A stretch of 64,000 bases of DNA, taken from NCBI RefSeq assembly GCF_000737705.1, contig NZ_JPRH01000003.1, positions 310,001 to 374,000 of the forward strand, in the 5' to 3' direction. The notes beneath the pieces were generated by a model. It saw only the letters and a list, made by a program, of their open reading frames with translations. It ran no database searches and was not told the DNA's origin. This stretch comes from Chryseobacterium soli. GTDB taxonomy: Bacteria > Bacteroidota > Bacteroidia > Flavobacteriales > Weeksellaceae. Position 1 is the first letter of the stretch; each line of letters starts with the position of its first letter. Both the position numbers and the translations under genes were made by a program. Shown here in pieces: positions 8,793-16,954 of the stretch.

Positions 8793-9776
8793 CTATCCGT
8801 GAAGCTTTTTCCAGATTGCATCCTTCAGTTCCATCAGGTTTTCTCCGGTTACACCAGAGAAAAATATAGGTTGCTTGTTTTCAGGAAATTCTGCGGATAT
8901 TTCTTTTTTAAGCACATCATCCAAAAGATCGGATTTTGAAATAGAAACGATGTAATCTTTATCCATCAGCTCGGGATTGTATTCCTTCAATTCATTTTCC
9001 AGAATTTTAAACTCCTGGAAATGATCTTCAGAATCTGCCGGAATAAGGAATAATAAAATAGAGTTTCTTTCAATATGTCTTAAGAAACGGTGTCCAAGAC
9101 CTTTACCTTCTGCTGCTCCTTCAATGATTCCCGGAATATCAGCCATTACAAAAGATTTGTAATTTCTGTAATCCACGATTCCCAAATTGGGAGTCAGTGT
9201 GGTAAATGCATAATTGGCAATTTTAGGTTTCGCCGCAGATACGGACGCCAGAAGAGTAGATTTTCCGGCATTAGGAAATCCTACCAAACCAACATCAGCA
9301 AGAATTTTAAGCTCGAAAACTACAAAGCCTTCCTGACCATCCATTCCAGGCTGTGCATATCTTGGTGTCTGATTGGTAGAAGATTTAAAATGCTCGTTAC
9401 CCATTCCTCCTTTTCCTCCTTCCATCAGGATAATTTCCTGTCCGTCTTCAAGGATCTCACCGATCACTTCACCCTCTTCATTTTTAGCAATGGTTCCAAT
9501 CGGAACATTGATGTATACATCTTCTCCGTAAGCTCCTGTTAACTGATTTTTTGCTCCGTTCTGACCACGTTCAGCCTTGATGTGACGCGTGTAACGTAAG
9601 GGAAGTAAAGTCCATTCATGAGCATTTCCTCTCATGATAACGTGACCACCTCGTCCTCCGTCACCACCGTCAGGTCCCCCTTTGGGTATATATTTTTCAC
9701 GACGTAAGTGAGCAGAACCTGCACCACCATGGCCACTTTTACAATGAATCTTTACGTAATCTACAAAATTTGACAT
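8793..9776 (-). CDS. obg: GTPase Obg/CgtA
   Basis: A 327-residue ribosome-associated GTPase needed for 50S assembly and stress control. The glycine-rich Obg fold is at the N terminus ([31 protein letters not shown] region), then the G domain with G1 GFPNAGKST, the switch I threonine in YAFTTL, G3 DIPG and G4 SKSD. It lacks a long C-terminal extension, as usual in Bacteroidota. It follows hpt and adk on the same strand, but each gene is separated by a spacer rich in inverted repeats. Confidence 0.95.
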   Translation of the reverse strand: MSNFVDYVKIHCKSGHGGAGSAHLRREKYIPKGGPDGGDGGRGGHVIMRGNAHEWTLLPLRYTRHIKAERGQNGAKNQLTGAYGEDVYINVPIGTIAKNEEGEVIGEILEDGQEIILMEGGKGGMGNEHFKSSTNQTPRYAQPGMDGQEGFVVFELKILADVGLVGFPNAGKSTLLASVSAAKPKIANYAFTTLTPNLGIVDYRNYKSFVMADIPGIIEGAAEGKGLGHRFLRHIERNSILLFLIPADSEDHFQEFKILENELKEYNPELMDKDYIVSISKSDLLDDVLKKEISAEFPENKQPIFFSGVTGENLMELKDAIWKKLHG

Positions 9777-9785
9777 TTAATAAAT

Positions 9786-9848
9786 GTTATGAGTTATGAA
9801 TTATGAGCTATGAATTTAAAAATGAACCTATGACTCATCACTCATAAC
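9786..9848. repeat. Inverted-repeat spacer between adk and obg
   Basis: The spacer is built from repeated ATGAGTTATGA-like words. GTTATGAG at 9786-9793 is mirrored by CTCATAAC at 9841-9848, so the RNA could fold into a hairpin between the two genes. Short repeats of this kind are scattered between genes in flavobacteria. Confidence 0.55.
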
Positions 9849-9854
9849 TATTAA

Positions 9855-10433
9855 TTATTTTATTTTTTCTACTTCGGCAAAAAGCTTTTCGGAAATTTCA
9901 TCAATTCCGCCAACACCGTTTACCTCGATATATTTTCCTTGTTGTTTGTAAAGCTCAGCTACTTCAGCTGTCTTTGCATAATATTCTTTTATTCTGTTTT
10001 GGATGATCTCCTCGTTGCTGTCATCAGTTCTTCCGCTTGTCTCACCTCTTTTAAGAAGTCTTTCCACCAAAATCTGATCATCTACGATCAATGAAAGACA
10101 AATGTCTATTTTATCATTCAGTTCCTCTTTTACAATTCTTTCCAACGCTTCTGTCTGAGCAACAGTTCTAGGGTATCCATCGAAGATAAAACCATTGGTA
10201 TCCGTTGGTTTTCTCAATTCGTCAATCAGCATATCTGTTGTTACCTGATCCGGAACCAATTCTCCCTTATCGATATATGATTTTGCTAATTTCCCAAGTT
10301 CAGTATCATTCTTCATGTTGAACCTGAAAAGATCACCGGTTGAAACCTGCTTCAAGTTGAATTTTTCAATTAGATTTTGAGCTTGTGTACCTTTTCCACT
10401 TCCTGGAGGGCCGAACAGAACTATGTTTATCAT
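9855..10433 (-). CDS. adk: Adenylate kinase (short-lid type)
   Basis: A 192-residue enzyme interconverting ATP, AMP and ADP. The P-loop GPPGSGKGTQ is at residues 7-16, the AMP-binding segment is STGDLFR, and FDGYPRT and RLLKRGETSGRTDDS follow. The lid is the short form lacking the zinc-binding insert, explaining a length below the ~214 residues of the E. coli enzyme. It sits between hpt and obg, a nucleotide/ribosome housekeeping block. Confidence 0.95.
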   Translation of the reverse strand: MINIVLFGPPGSGKGTQAQNLIEKFNLKQVSTGDLFRFNMKNDTELGKLAKSYIDKGELVPDQVTTDMLIDELRKPTDTNGFIFDGYPRTVAQTEALERIVKEELNDKIDICLSLIVDDQILVERLLKRGETSGRTDDSNEEIIQNRIKEYYAKTAEVAELYKQQGKYIEVNGVGGIDEISEKLFAEVEKIK

Positions 10434-10465
10434 AATGTTGATTCGCTTTTGGCAATGAGCGGGTG

Positions 10466-10551
10466 GGCTTCTTGCTGTTAGCTTTTTTAGTTAGTATTTA
10501 CTTTTTATTAAGATATAATTTTTAAAAGCTAATAGCTAAAAGCTAAAAGCC
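10466..10551. repeat. Inverted-repeat spacer between hpt and adk
   Basis: The left part (10466-10487, GGCTTCTTGCTGTTAGC...) is complementary to the right part (10522-10551), which is made of AAAAGCTAATAGCTAAAAGC-type units. A long imperfect hairpin is possible in the message. Confidence 0.5.
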
Positions 10552-10562
10552 AGTAGCAATTG

Positions 10563-11117
10563 TTAGTGGTTGATTTGTCCTTCTTCTAACTGATACAAAT
10601 TAGGAAGGTTTCTTCCCAACTCATCATAATCTAACCCATAACCAAGAACAAATTTGTTCGGAATTTCCAAGCCGATATAATCCAGTTTGAAATCTTTTTT
10701 ATACACTTCAGGTTTTAATAAGAAGGAAGCCAGTTTTACAGATTTCGGACGTTGTGTTTCCTTAAAATATTTGAAAAGGCTTTCCACTGTATTTCCAGTA
10801 TCAACGATATCTTCCACAATGATGATGTGACGGTCTTTTACGTCCTTCGTTAATTCCATTTTCTGGTAAACGATTCCTGTAGATTCAGTTCCTGAATAAG
10901 AACTCATTTGGATGAAGGCAATCTCGCAGTTTCCCGGATAATGCTTCAAAAGATCTGAGAAGAACATGATCACTCCGTTCAAAACACCAATGAAAACGGG
11001 AACTTCATCTTTATAATCTTCGTAAATTTTTAAAGCGGTTGCTTTTACGATTTCCTGAATTTCGGCGTCCTTCAGATAAGGAACGAAAGTTTTGTCGTGA
11101 ATTTGAATACTGTCCAT
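10563..11117 (-). CDS. hpt: Hypoxanthine phosphoribosyltransferase
   Basis: A 184-residue purine salvage enzyme that transfers ribose-5-phosphate from PRPP to hypoxanthine (and probably guanine). The PRPP-binding signature IIIVEDIVDTGNT lies near residues 97-109, with VFIGVLNGVIMFFSDLL upstream and DYIGLEIPNKFVLGYGLDYD near the C terminus, the latter being the base-binding part of this family. It heads the minus-strand hpt-adk-obg group. A -7 element stands about 20 bases upstream. Confidence 0.94.
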   Translation of the reverse strand: MDSIQIHDKTFVPYLKDAEIQEIVKATALKIYEDYKDEVPVFIGVLNGVIMFFSDLLKHYPGNCEIAFIQMSSYSGTESTGIVYQKMELTKDVKDRHIIIVEDIVDTGNTVESLFKYFKETQRPKSVKLASFLLKPEVYKKDFKLDYIGLEIPNKFVLGYGLDYDELGRNLPNLYQLEEGQINH

Positions 11118-11136
11118 AAAAATTTTTAGTAGTTGG

Positions 11137-11144
11137 CAAAGTTA
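11137..11144 (-). promoter_or_regulatory. -7 promoter element for hpt
   Basis: On the minus strand it reads TAACTTTG, an exact TAnnTTTG, 19 bases before the hpt ATG. No -33 match was seen at 19 bases. Confidence 0.45.
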
Positions 11145-11300
11145 CGGATTTTTGATTAAAATATTTTCCTGATTGTTTCACATTCACGAAACATGATAGA
11201 TTATGTTTTCCAAAAATTTATTTTACCGCATCATATAATAGTTGAATTAAGATTTTTCTGTTACCATTAATAAAAATATATATGGTAAAGATTTTGAAAT

Positions 11301-11332
11301 TTTTAACCATAAAAACGAAATTACTATCTTTG
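11301..11332 (+). promoter_or_regulatory. Promoter of the ABC-F gene
   Basis: TATCTTTG at 11325-11332 is an exact TAnnTTTG. TTTT at 11301-11304, 20 bases upstream, may be the -33 element. The predicted start point falls inside or at the edge of the 7-bp tandem repeat that begins 4 bases later. Confidence 0.5.
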
Positions 11333-11335
11333 CAA

Positions 11336-11386
11336 CACCAAACACCAAACACCAAACACCAAACACCAAACACCAAACACCAAACA
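11336..11386 (+). repeat. Tandem repeat of CACCAAA, seven copies
   Basis: Seven perfect head-to-tail copies of the 7-base unit CACCAAA plus two further bases. It starts 4 bases after a promoter -7 element, so it would form the first ~45 bases of the ABC-F leader RNA. Both open frames across it are by-products of the repeat. Confidence 0.95.
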
Positions 11387-11474
11387 TGTAGGATCCAATT
11401 TCTTTCCACTGTACTCAAAACAATAACCTCGTCACCGTTGTTATTGATGTTTAACTATAATACAGAAAGAAATC

Positions 11475-13061
11475 ATGCTTTTTCTACATAATATATCCTA
11501 TAGGTTTCCTAACAGGGACCTTCTTTTTAATCACATTCATATAACGATACCTTCACATTCAAAATCGGCTTTAGTCGGAAGTAATGGTATGGGGAAATCC
11601 ACGCTGCTTAAACTTATCGCAGGAGAAATAGAACCCTTAAGCGGAACCATCAACCAGCAGGGTAACTTATATTACGTTCCTCAGATGTTCGGAAACTTTA
11701 ATCATATGTCCGTTGCAGCCTGTTTACAAATTGATAAGAAACTCGATGCGCTTGAAAATATCACGAATGGAGAAGTTGATGAAAAGTATTTTGAAATATT
11801 AAATGATGACTGGATGATCGAAGAACGCAGTCAGGAAGCTTTAACATATTGGAAACTTGAAGGTTTGGATTTAAATCAAACATTAGAAACGTTAAGCGGA
11901 GGGCAAAAGACCAAAGTTTTTCTTGCCGGAATTCAGATCAATCAGCCGGATATCATACTGTTGGATGAACCTACGAACCATCTGGATCTTGAAGGACGAA
12001 ACCTGCTTTACGATCATATTGAAAAAACAAATGCAACCGTTGTGATTGTAAGCCACGACAGAGCTTTGCTGAATTTGGCAGATACTATTTTTGAACTCAG
12101 CACTCAGGGGATTTCAACCTATGGGGGGAACTATGATTTTTATACCGAACAGAAAGAAATTGAAAAAGAAGCTTTGCATAATGACATCCATTCCAAAGAA
12201 CGCGCTCTGAAAAAGGCAAAGGAAAAAGAGCGTGAGACCCTTGAAAGAAAACAAAAACTGGATGCACGCGGTAAAAATAAGCAGGAAAAATCAGGCGTAG
12301 CAAGGATTATGATGAATACTCTGCGCAATAATGCTGAAAAGAACACTTCAAAACTGAAAAATATTCATGCCGAAAAAATCGAGGGTATTTCAGGTGATCT
12401 CCGTGAACTTCGTTCCTCTGTAAGAAATGCTGACCAAATGAAGGTTAATTTTAGTGACTCTGGTCTTCATACCGGGAAAATCCTTATTAATGCAGAAGAA
12501 ATTAATTATCAGTATGATGAAAAGTTATTATGGAAGAACAATCTTAATCTTGAAATCAGAAGTGGTGAAAGAATTTCAATCAAAGGATCAAACGGTTCCG
12601 GTAAAACTACTTTGATCCGATTGCTGCTGGGAAATATACAACCGCATACCGGAACGATAACGAAGGCAGATTGTACGACCATTTACATTGATCAGGAATA
12701 TTCACTGATCAACAGATCTCTGACCGGCTATGAATTTGCCCAAACGTTTAATGATGAAGCGCTGCCGGAATCTGAAGTAAAGACATTATTAGCCCGATTT
12801 TTATTCGGAAAAGAAACCTGGGATAAAAAATGTGAAGTATTGAGCGGTGGTGAACGCCTTCGGCTCCTTCTATGCGGACTTTCCATCAGTAATAAAGCTC
12901 CGGATATGATCATTCTTGATGAACCGACGAATAATTTAGATCTGCAAAATGTGGAAATTTTAACAGATTCCATTAAAGAGTATCAGGGTACCCTGCTCAT
13001 GATCTCTCATGACAAGACCTTTTTGCATGAGATTGGTGTGGAAAGGGAAGTAATACTTTAA
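11475..13061 (+). CDS. ABC-F family ATPase
   Basis: A 528-residue soluble protein with two ATP-binding cassettes and no membrane segments. ABC-F proteins act on ribosomes, as translation factors or as antibiotic-resistance factors. Cassette 1: Walker A GSNGMGKST, signature LSGGQKTK, Walker B ILLDEPTNHLDL. A charged inter-domain linker (about residues 215-290, rich in Lys/Glu/Arg) follows. Cassette 2: GSNGSGKTT, LSGGERLR, IILDEPTNNLD. Whether it gives drug resistance cannot be told from sequence. The 140-base leader holds a 7-bp repeat and a short overlapping frame (11447-11491), which is suggestive because many ABC-F resistance genes are controlled by leader attenuation. Confidence 0.9.
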   Translation: MLFLHNISYRFPNRDLLFNHIHITIPSHSKSALVGSNGMGKSTLLKLIAGEIEPLSGTINQQGNLYYVPQMFGNFNHMSVAACLQIDKKLDALENITNGEVDEKYFEILNDDWMIEERSQEALTYWKLEGLDLNQTLETLSGGQKTKVFLAGIQINQPDIILLDEPTNHLDLEGRNLLYDHIEKTNATVVIVSHDRALLNLADTIFELSTQGISTYGGNYDFYTEQKEIEKEALHNDIHSKERALKKAKEKERETLERKQKLDARGKNKQEKSGVARIMMNTLRNNAEKNTSKLKNIHAEKIEGISGDLRELRSSVRNADQMKVNFSDSGLHTGKILINAEEINYQYDEKLLWKNNLNLEIRSGERISIKGSNGSGKTTLIRLLLGNIQPHTGTITKADCTTIYIDQEYSLINRSLTGYEFAQTFNDEALPESEVKTLLARFLFGKETWDKKCEVLSGGERLRLLLCGLSISNKAPDMIILDEPTNNLDLQNVEILTDSIKEYQGTLLMISHDKTFLHEIGVEREVIL

Positions 13062-13086
13062 TTCTATCTAATCTTTGTAACTCAAG

Positions 13087-13115
13087 CCTTATAGATTTGA
13101 AAATCTATAAGGTTT
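13087..13115. terminator. Terminator between the ABC-F and hydrolase genes
   Basis: A 12-bp perfect stem CCTTATAGATTT/AAATCTATAAGG with a two-base centre, followed by a T-rich stretch. It lies between convergent genes. Confidence 0.75.
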
Positions 13116-13145
13116 ATTATTTTAACCTAATAGCCAAAGTGATGG

Positions 13146-14081
13146 TCATAATTTTTTACTGATCCATTGATAGATCTCATTCAAAACCTCTTCTCTGATC
13201 TCTTCATTCAGTATTTCATGACGCATGTCGGGATATAATTTCACACTCACTTCCTCAAATCGATCATCTTTTAAATGAGTGACCGTTTCAATGACTCCTT
13301 TTCCGAAATTTCCTATCGGATCATTTTGTCCGCTTATCAGCAGAAGAGGTAAAGATTTAGGAATTGTGTCTGCCCAGTTTCTGGCCGTTGCCTTTTTATA
13401 TATATTGAATAAAGCATAGAATGCATTGTTGGTAAAGGGAACTCCACAAAGTGGATCTTCAGAGAAAGCGTTTCTGTTGGCAGGATTTAGGCTCAGCCAG
13501 CTGGTATCACTGAAATCGGTATCCTTTTTAAAATGGCTGTTATTAACTGTATTAAAAAGAGCATTGAAAAAAGTTTTAGAATGCGGTGCGATTGTATTGG
13601 TTAGTGAAAAATAAGCATTTAATAAACTAAGTCCCGTCAGCGATCCTCCGGTTCCAGTGATAACCGCTCCTGCAAATTGATTTCCAATTTTTTGCAGAAC
13701 GCAACGCGTAATAAAAGATCCCATCGAATGGCCAAGGATAAAATGAGGAACATCGGGATGCTTTTCTATAAGGTGACTGCTCATCATGATGGCATCATTA
13801 ATCAGCCTTTCATCCGGTTTGTTCTTCTGGAAAAATCCGATATCTTTTTTCTCTTTGACGGATTTTCCATGCCCCAGATGATCATAAGTGAGTACAGCCA
13901 ATCCATGACCTGCAAAATAATCTGCTATTGCTGCATATCTGCCGCTATGCTCCTGCATCCCATGAACAATCAACAGAGTAGCTTTTACCGGGGCAGTATC
14001 AGGTGTAAATGTCGTGTAAAAAAGCTTGGGCTGATCATCAGGATTTTTTGAAAGGTAGCCGGATTTTTGTGAGATGGTCAT
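13146..14081 (-). CDS. Alpha/beta hydrolase, monoacylglycerol lipase/lysophospholipase-like
   Basis: A 311-residue serine hydrolase. HGMQEHSGRY near the oxyanion region, DHLGHGKS, and the nucleophile elbow GHSMGS match the Hydrolase_4 (monoglyceride lipase/PldB-like) family. The catalytic Asp is probably in SGQNDPIGN and the His in YPDMRHEILNE near the C terminus. No signal peptide is evident, suggesting a cytoplasmic esterase. It is divergent from purA; a minus-strand -7 element lies about 40 bases upstream. Confidence 0.88.
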   Translation of the reverse strand: MTISQKSGYLSKNPDDQPKLFYTTFTPDTAPVKATLLIVHGMQEHSGRYAAIADYFAGHGLAVLTYDHLGHGKSVKEKKDIGFFQKNKPDERLINDAIMMSSHLIEKHPDVPHFILGHSMGSFITRCVLQKIGNQFAGAVITGTGGSLTGLSLLNAYFSLTNTIAPHSKTFFNALFNTVNNSHFKKDTDFSDTSWLSLNPANRNAFSEDPLCGVPFTNNAFYALFNIYKKATARNWADTIPKSLPLLLISGQNDPIGNFGKGVIETVTHLKDDRFEEVSVKLYPDMRHEILNEEIREEVLNEIYQWISKKL

Positions 14082-14117
14082 AAAGATTAATGATGTTTAA
14101 TGAGTATAGAGAACAAT

Positions 14118-14125
14118 CAAATATA
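14118..14125 (-). promoter_or_regulatory. -7 promoter element for the alpha/beta hydrolase
   Basis: Reads TATATTTG on the minus strand, an exact TAnnTTTG, 36 bases before the start codon. Confidence 0.4.
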
Positions 14126-14264
14126 CAGAATAAATGGGAAAAAAGAGGGATGTCTACAGATCGATAAGTGTTATTTTCAGTAAATAAAAGGTCAAAATAA
14201 AAATATTTTTTCCAATCCCAACCCCATGATTTTCACCCCACATAAAAATAAATTTCCCCTATAA

Positions 14265-14296
14265 TTTGCCCACCCTATTTTTTCAGAGTAATTTTG
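14265..14296 (+). promoter_or_regulatory. Promoter of purA
   Basis: TTTG at 14265-14268 and TAATTTTG at 14289-14296 are both exact matches to the Bacteroidota consensus with a 20-base spacer. The ATG is 27 bases downstream of the -7 element. Confidence 0.7.
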
Positions 14297-14322
14297 CATG
14301 AATCTAAAAATAAAAGTAAAAT

Positions 14323-15609
14323 ATGTCAACTTACGTAGTTGTAGGTCTTCAATACGGAGATGAAGGTAAAGGAAAAATAACAGATGTTTTATCAGCTAAA
14401 TCGGATTACGTAGTACGTTTCCAGGGTGGTGATAACGCTGGCCACACAGTATATGTGGGTGAAGAAAAATTTGTTCTGCATCTTCTTCCTTCAGGAGTTC
14501 TGCAGTGTAAAGGGAAGTGTATCATTGCGAATGGAGTAGTGGTAAATCCTAAATCTTTCATCAAGGAAGTCAACCAGATTGAAAGCAAAGGATTAAGAAC
14601 GGACCACATTTTTATCAGCAGAAGAGCGCATGTTATCATGCCTTACCACATTCTTTTGGATACTTACCGTGAAGAAGAGCACGGAGGAACTCAGATCGGA
14701 ACGACTAAAAAAGGAATCGGACCTTGCTATGAAGATAAGATCGCAAGAATCGGTATCAGAATGGTAGACCTTTTAAATCCTGAAATTTTAAGAGATAAAA
14801 TTGAGAAAAACCTTAAGGTTAAAAACTCTCTTTTTGAAAAATACTACGGAAAACCAACATTGGACGTAGAAGAAATTTATAACGAATTTTTAGCTATCGG
14901 AAAGCAGCTTCAGGACAGAATTGTAGATACGGAAGTTGAATTGAACGAAGCCATCAGAGACGGTAAAAACGTTTTATTCGAAGGAGCTCAGGCATTGATG
15001 CTTGATATCGATTTCGGAACTTATCCGTACGTTACATCATCTTCCCCTTCTACAGGAGGAGTGTGTACCGGAGCAGGAGTGCCTCCAACATCCCTTCAAA
15101 ACCTGATCGGTGTTGCAAAAGCATACTGTACAAGAGTAGGAAACGGACCTTTCCCATCTGAATTGGATAATGAATTAGGAGAAAGCATCAGACAGATTGG
15201 TGGTGAATTCGGAGCAACGACAGGAAGACCGAGAAGAACAGGTTGGCTAGACCTTGTTTCTTTAAAACATGCTTGTATGATCAACGGAATCAATAACCTG
15301 GTAATTACGAAATTAGATGTTCTTACAGGTATTGAAAACCTTAAAATCGTTACCCATTACAAAACTGAAGATGGAAAAATCATCGATTATTTCACTTCAT
15401 CAACAGAAAAACTATACAACTACGAACCTATTTATCAGGATCTTCCAGGTTGGACTGAAGATCTTACTCAGGTGAGAAGCTATGATGAACTTCCGGATAC
15501 AGCTCAGAAATATATAGAGTTTATTGAGCAATATTTAGGAATCAATGTATACTTAGTTTCTGTAGGCCCTGAAAGAAGCCAGAATATTATCAGAAAAGAA
15601 TTATTCTAA
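14323..15609 (+). CDS. purA: Adenylosuccinate synthetase
   Basis: A 428-residue enzyme making adenylosuccinate from IMP, aspartate and GTP, the first step of AMP synthesis. The GTP loop GLQYGDEGKGKITD is at residues 8-21. FQGGDNAGHTVY, GTTKKGIGP, EGAQALMLDIDFGTYPYVTSS and TTGRPRRTGWLD are all canonical, and NLVITKLDVL carries the guanine-recognition KLD. Length is standard. It is monocistronic, with its own promoter and terminator. Confidence 0.97.
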   Translation: MSTYVVVGLQYGDEGKGKITDVLSAKSDYVVRFQGGDNAGHTVYVGEEKFVLHLLPSGVLQCKGKCIIANGVVVNPKSFIKEVNQIESKGLRTDHIFISRRAHVIMPYHILLDTYREEEHGGTQIGTTKKGIGPCYEDKIARIGIRMVDLLNPEILRDKIEKNLKVKNSLFEKYYGKPTLDVEEIYNEFLAIGKQLQDRIVDTEVELNEAIRDGKNVLFEGAQALMLDIDFGTYPYVTSSSPSTGGVCTGAGVPPTSLQNLIGVAKAYCTRVGNGPFPSELDNELGESIRQIGGEFGATTGRPRRTGWLDLVSLKHACMINGINNLVITKLDVLTGIENLKIVTHYKTEDGKIIDYFTSSTEKLYNYEPIYQDLPGWTEDLTQVRSYDELPDTAQKYIEFIEQYLGINVYLVSVGPERSQNIIRKELF

Positions 15610-15633
15610 GCATTTTAGAATTAATAATACAGA

Positions 15634-15664
15634 AGAGACTGTCCAAAAGGGCGGTCTCTTTTTT
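15634..15664 (+). terminator. Terminator after purA
   Basis: Stem AGAGACTGTCC/GGGCGGTCTCT (with G-T pairs) and an AAAA loop, followed by a T run. Confidence 0.85.
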
Positions 15665-15945
15665 GTGATTAATAATTTTCATCTTAAAGAACTCGGGGCT
15701 TTATGTGTTGCATGGTGATTTTTTAAATGAAAAAAAATATTCTTCATAAACAGCTGTATAAGTGATTTATGGACAGTATTTTACTTTTTCGAGAATGGTA
15801 TTTTTGATAGATTATTATGGTTTTATTTAAAATAATGAGATTTTAACAATTTTTTGGCAGAAATTTTGATATCACCTTAAAGCTTATTGATGATAACAGG
15901 TCAAAGCAATAATTACCGTTTTAACAGTTTAAATATTTTATAGTG
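15665..15945. other. AT-rich spacer between purA and tonB
   Basis: No gene is seen. The only recognisable signal is TATTTTTG at 15799-15806, an exact -7 element without a good -33 partner, which would give the tonB-family gene a leader of about 130 bases. The rest is AT-rich and has no evident hairpin. Confidence 0.4.
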
Positions 15946-16788
15946 ATGAAGTACCTACAAAACAATCAGGAATTTCGATTTAATGAAGTTCTTTTCGAAC
16001 ACCGTAATAAAGCGTATGGAGCCTACGCATTAAGAAACGAATCAGACAGAATATTAACCAAGTCTCTTTTTGTAGGGGTAGGTTTATTGGCTGCTATTTC
16101 AATAACACCTTTAATTATCTCTGCGTTTAGAAGCGATGCACCCGTGGAAATACCTACAGATGTTCCACCGACAGTTTTTATATTAAAAAAGGTTGAGAGA
16201 ACAGATACTCCTCCAGTAAAAGTGGATGTTGTAAAACCGGTCTCTCCTCCTAATACGAAACAATATAACAGTTCTGTTGTAACTCCTAAAAGAGATGCAG
16301 TAGAACCTGCAAAACAAGATAAACCTGATGACGCTGTTCCTGGGTTGATAAATAACCTAAAAGGAGAACCAGTAACACCTCATAGCTCTACTCCTGCGCC
16401 ACCTACTATTGGAACAGGGCATCCTGGTCCTTATGTGGCACCACCGGTGATCAAAGATGCAGGGAACACTATTGCAAGCCCGGGAGAATTGAGTCAGGAA
16501 GCCAGCTACGGCGGCGGAATTGATTCATTCAGAAAAAAAGTAATGGATAATTTTGACGGTTCCGGTTTTGAAGGAAGCGGCGATACCATGAAAACCGTTA
16601 TTACCTTTGTAGTAGAAAAAGACGGAACAATTTCCGGAATCAAGGCTAATGGTAGCGATGCTTCGTTTAATAATGAAGCGATCAGAACGATCAAATCGAT
16701 CAGAGGAGCTTGGAAGCCTGCAAAAAATAAACAGGGAGAACCGGTAAGAAGTTATTTCAAATTTCCGGTTTCCATGAGATTTGAATAA
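15946..16788 (+). CDS. TonB family energy-transducing protein
   Basis: A 280-residue inner-membrane protein that would couple proton motive force to outer-membrane receptors. The start used is the ATG at 15946 rather than the GTG one codon earlier. An N-terminal cytoplasmic stretch (EVLFEHRNKAYGAYALR, typical of Bacteroidota TonBs) leads to one membrane helix (about 36-58), a Pro/Lys/Val-rich periplasmic spacer, and the TonB C domain beginning near residue 195 (TVITFVVEKDGTISGIKA ... KPAKNKQGEPV). No ExbB/ExbD is adjacent. Confidence 0.88.
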   Translation: MKYLQNNQEFRFNEVLFEHRNKAYGAYALRNESDRILTKSLFVGVGLLAAISITPLIISAFRSDAPVEIPTDVPPTVFILKKVERTDTPPVKVDVVKPVSPPNTKQYNSSVVTPKRDAVEPAKQDKPDDAVPGLINNLKGEPVTPHSSTPAPPTIGTGHPGPYVAPPVIKDAGNTIASPGELSQEASYGGGIDSFRKKVMDNFDGSGFEGSGDTMKTVITFVVEKDGTISGIKANGSDASFNNEAIRTIKSIRGAWKPAKNKQGEPVRSYFKFPVSMRFE

Positions 16789-16813
16789 TCAGTAACAAAA
16801 CAAATTAAGATAG

Positions 16814-16852
16814 TTATCCACAAAGAATGATTTTTTGTGGATAATTTTTTTT
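16814..16852 (+). terminator. Terminator after tonB, whose arms are perfect DnaA boxes
   Basis: Stem TTATCCACAAA/TTTGTGGATAA with a 9-base loop and an eight-T tail is a good terminator. The outer nine bases of each arm, TTATCCACA and TGTGGATAA, are also exact matches to the DnaA-box consensus in opposite orientation. See findings. Confidence 0.75.
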
Positions 16853-16928
16853 ATTGTTAAAATGCTTATTAACAATATTTTAACTCAATTTTGGTTTTCA
16901 CCGTTCATCCAGAGCAAAGAAAAAAGTG

Positions 16929-16936
16929 TATTTTTG
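16929..16936 (+). promoter_or_regulatory. -7 promoter element for parA
   Basis: TATTTTTG, an exact TAnnTTTG, 18 bases before the parA ATG. It supports the internal start at 16955 instead of the longer open frame. Confidence 0.5.
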
Positions 16937-16954
16937 AAGCTTAAAGTTCTAATA

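Noticed and set aside
8594..8821. 75-codon minus-strand frame between obg and the DUF6438 gene
   Set aside because: It overlaps the obg 3' end and crosses its terminator; the composition is that of AT-rich noncoding DNA.
11174..11193. parS-like sequence TGTTTC-N8-GAAACA upstream of hpt
   Set aside because: The outer arms match parS, but the centre has four extra bases and lacks the CACGTG core, so ParB binding is unlikely.
11336..11386. Possible CRISPR-like array
   Set aside because: The unit is 7 bases with no spacers, and no cas genes are nearby; it is a simple tandem repeat.
11218..11491. Open frames on both strands across the CACCAAA repeat
   Set aside because: Both are produced by the tandem repeat, and the plus-strand start lies upstream of the predicted transcription start. 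Only the last 14 codons are kept as a possible leader frame.
16835..16954. 40-codon N-terminal extension of parA
   Set aside because: It starts inside the tonB terminator hairpin and spans the parA -7 element; ParA proteins begin at the Walker A region.
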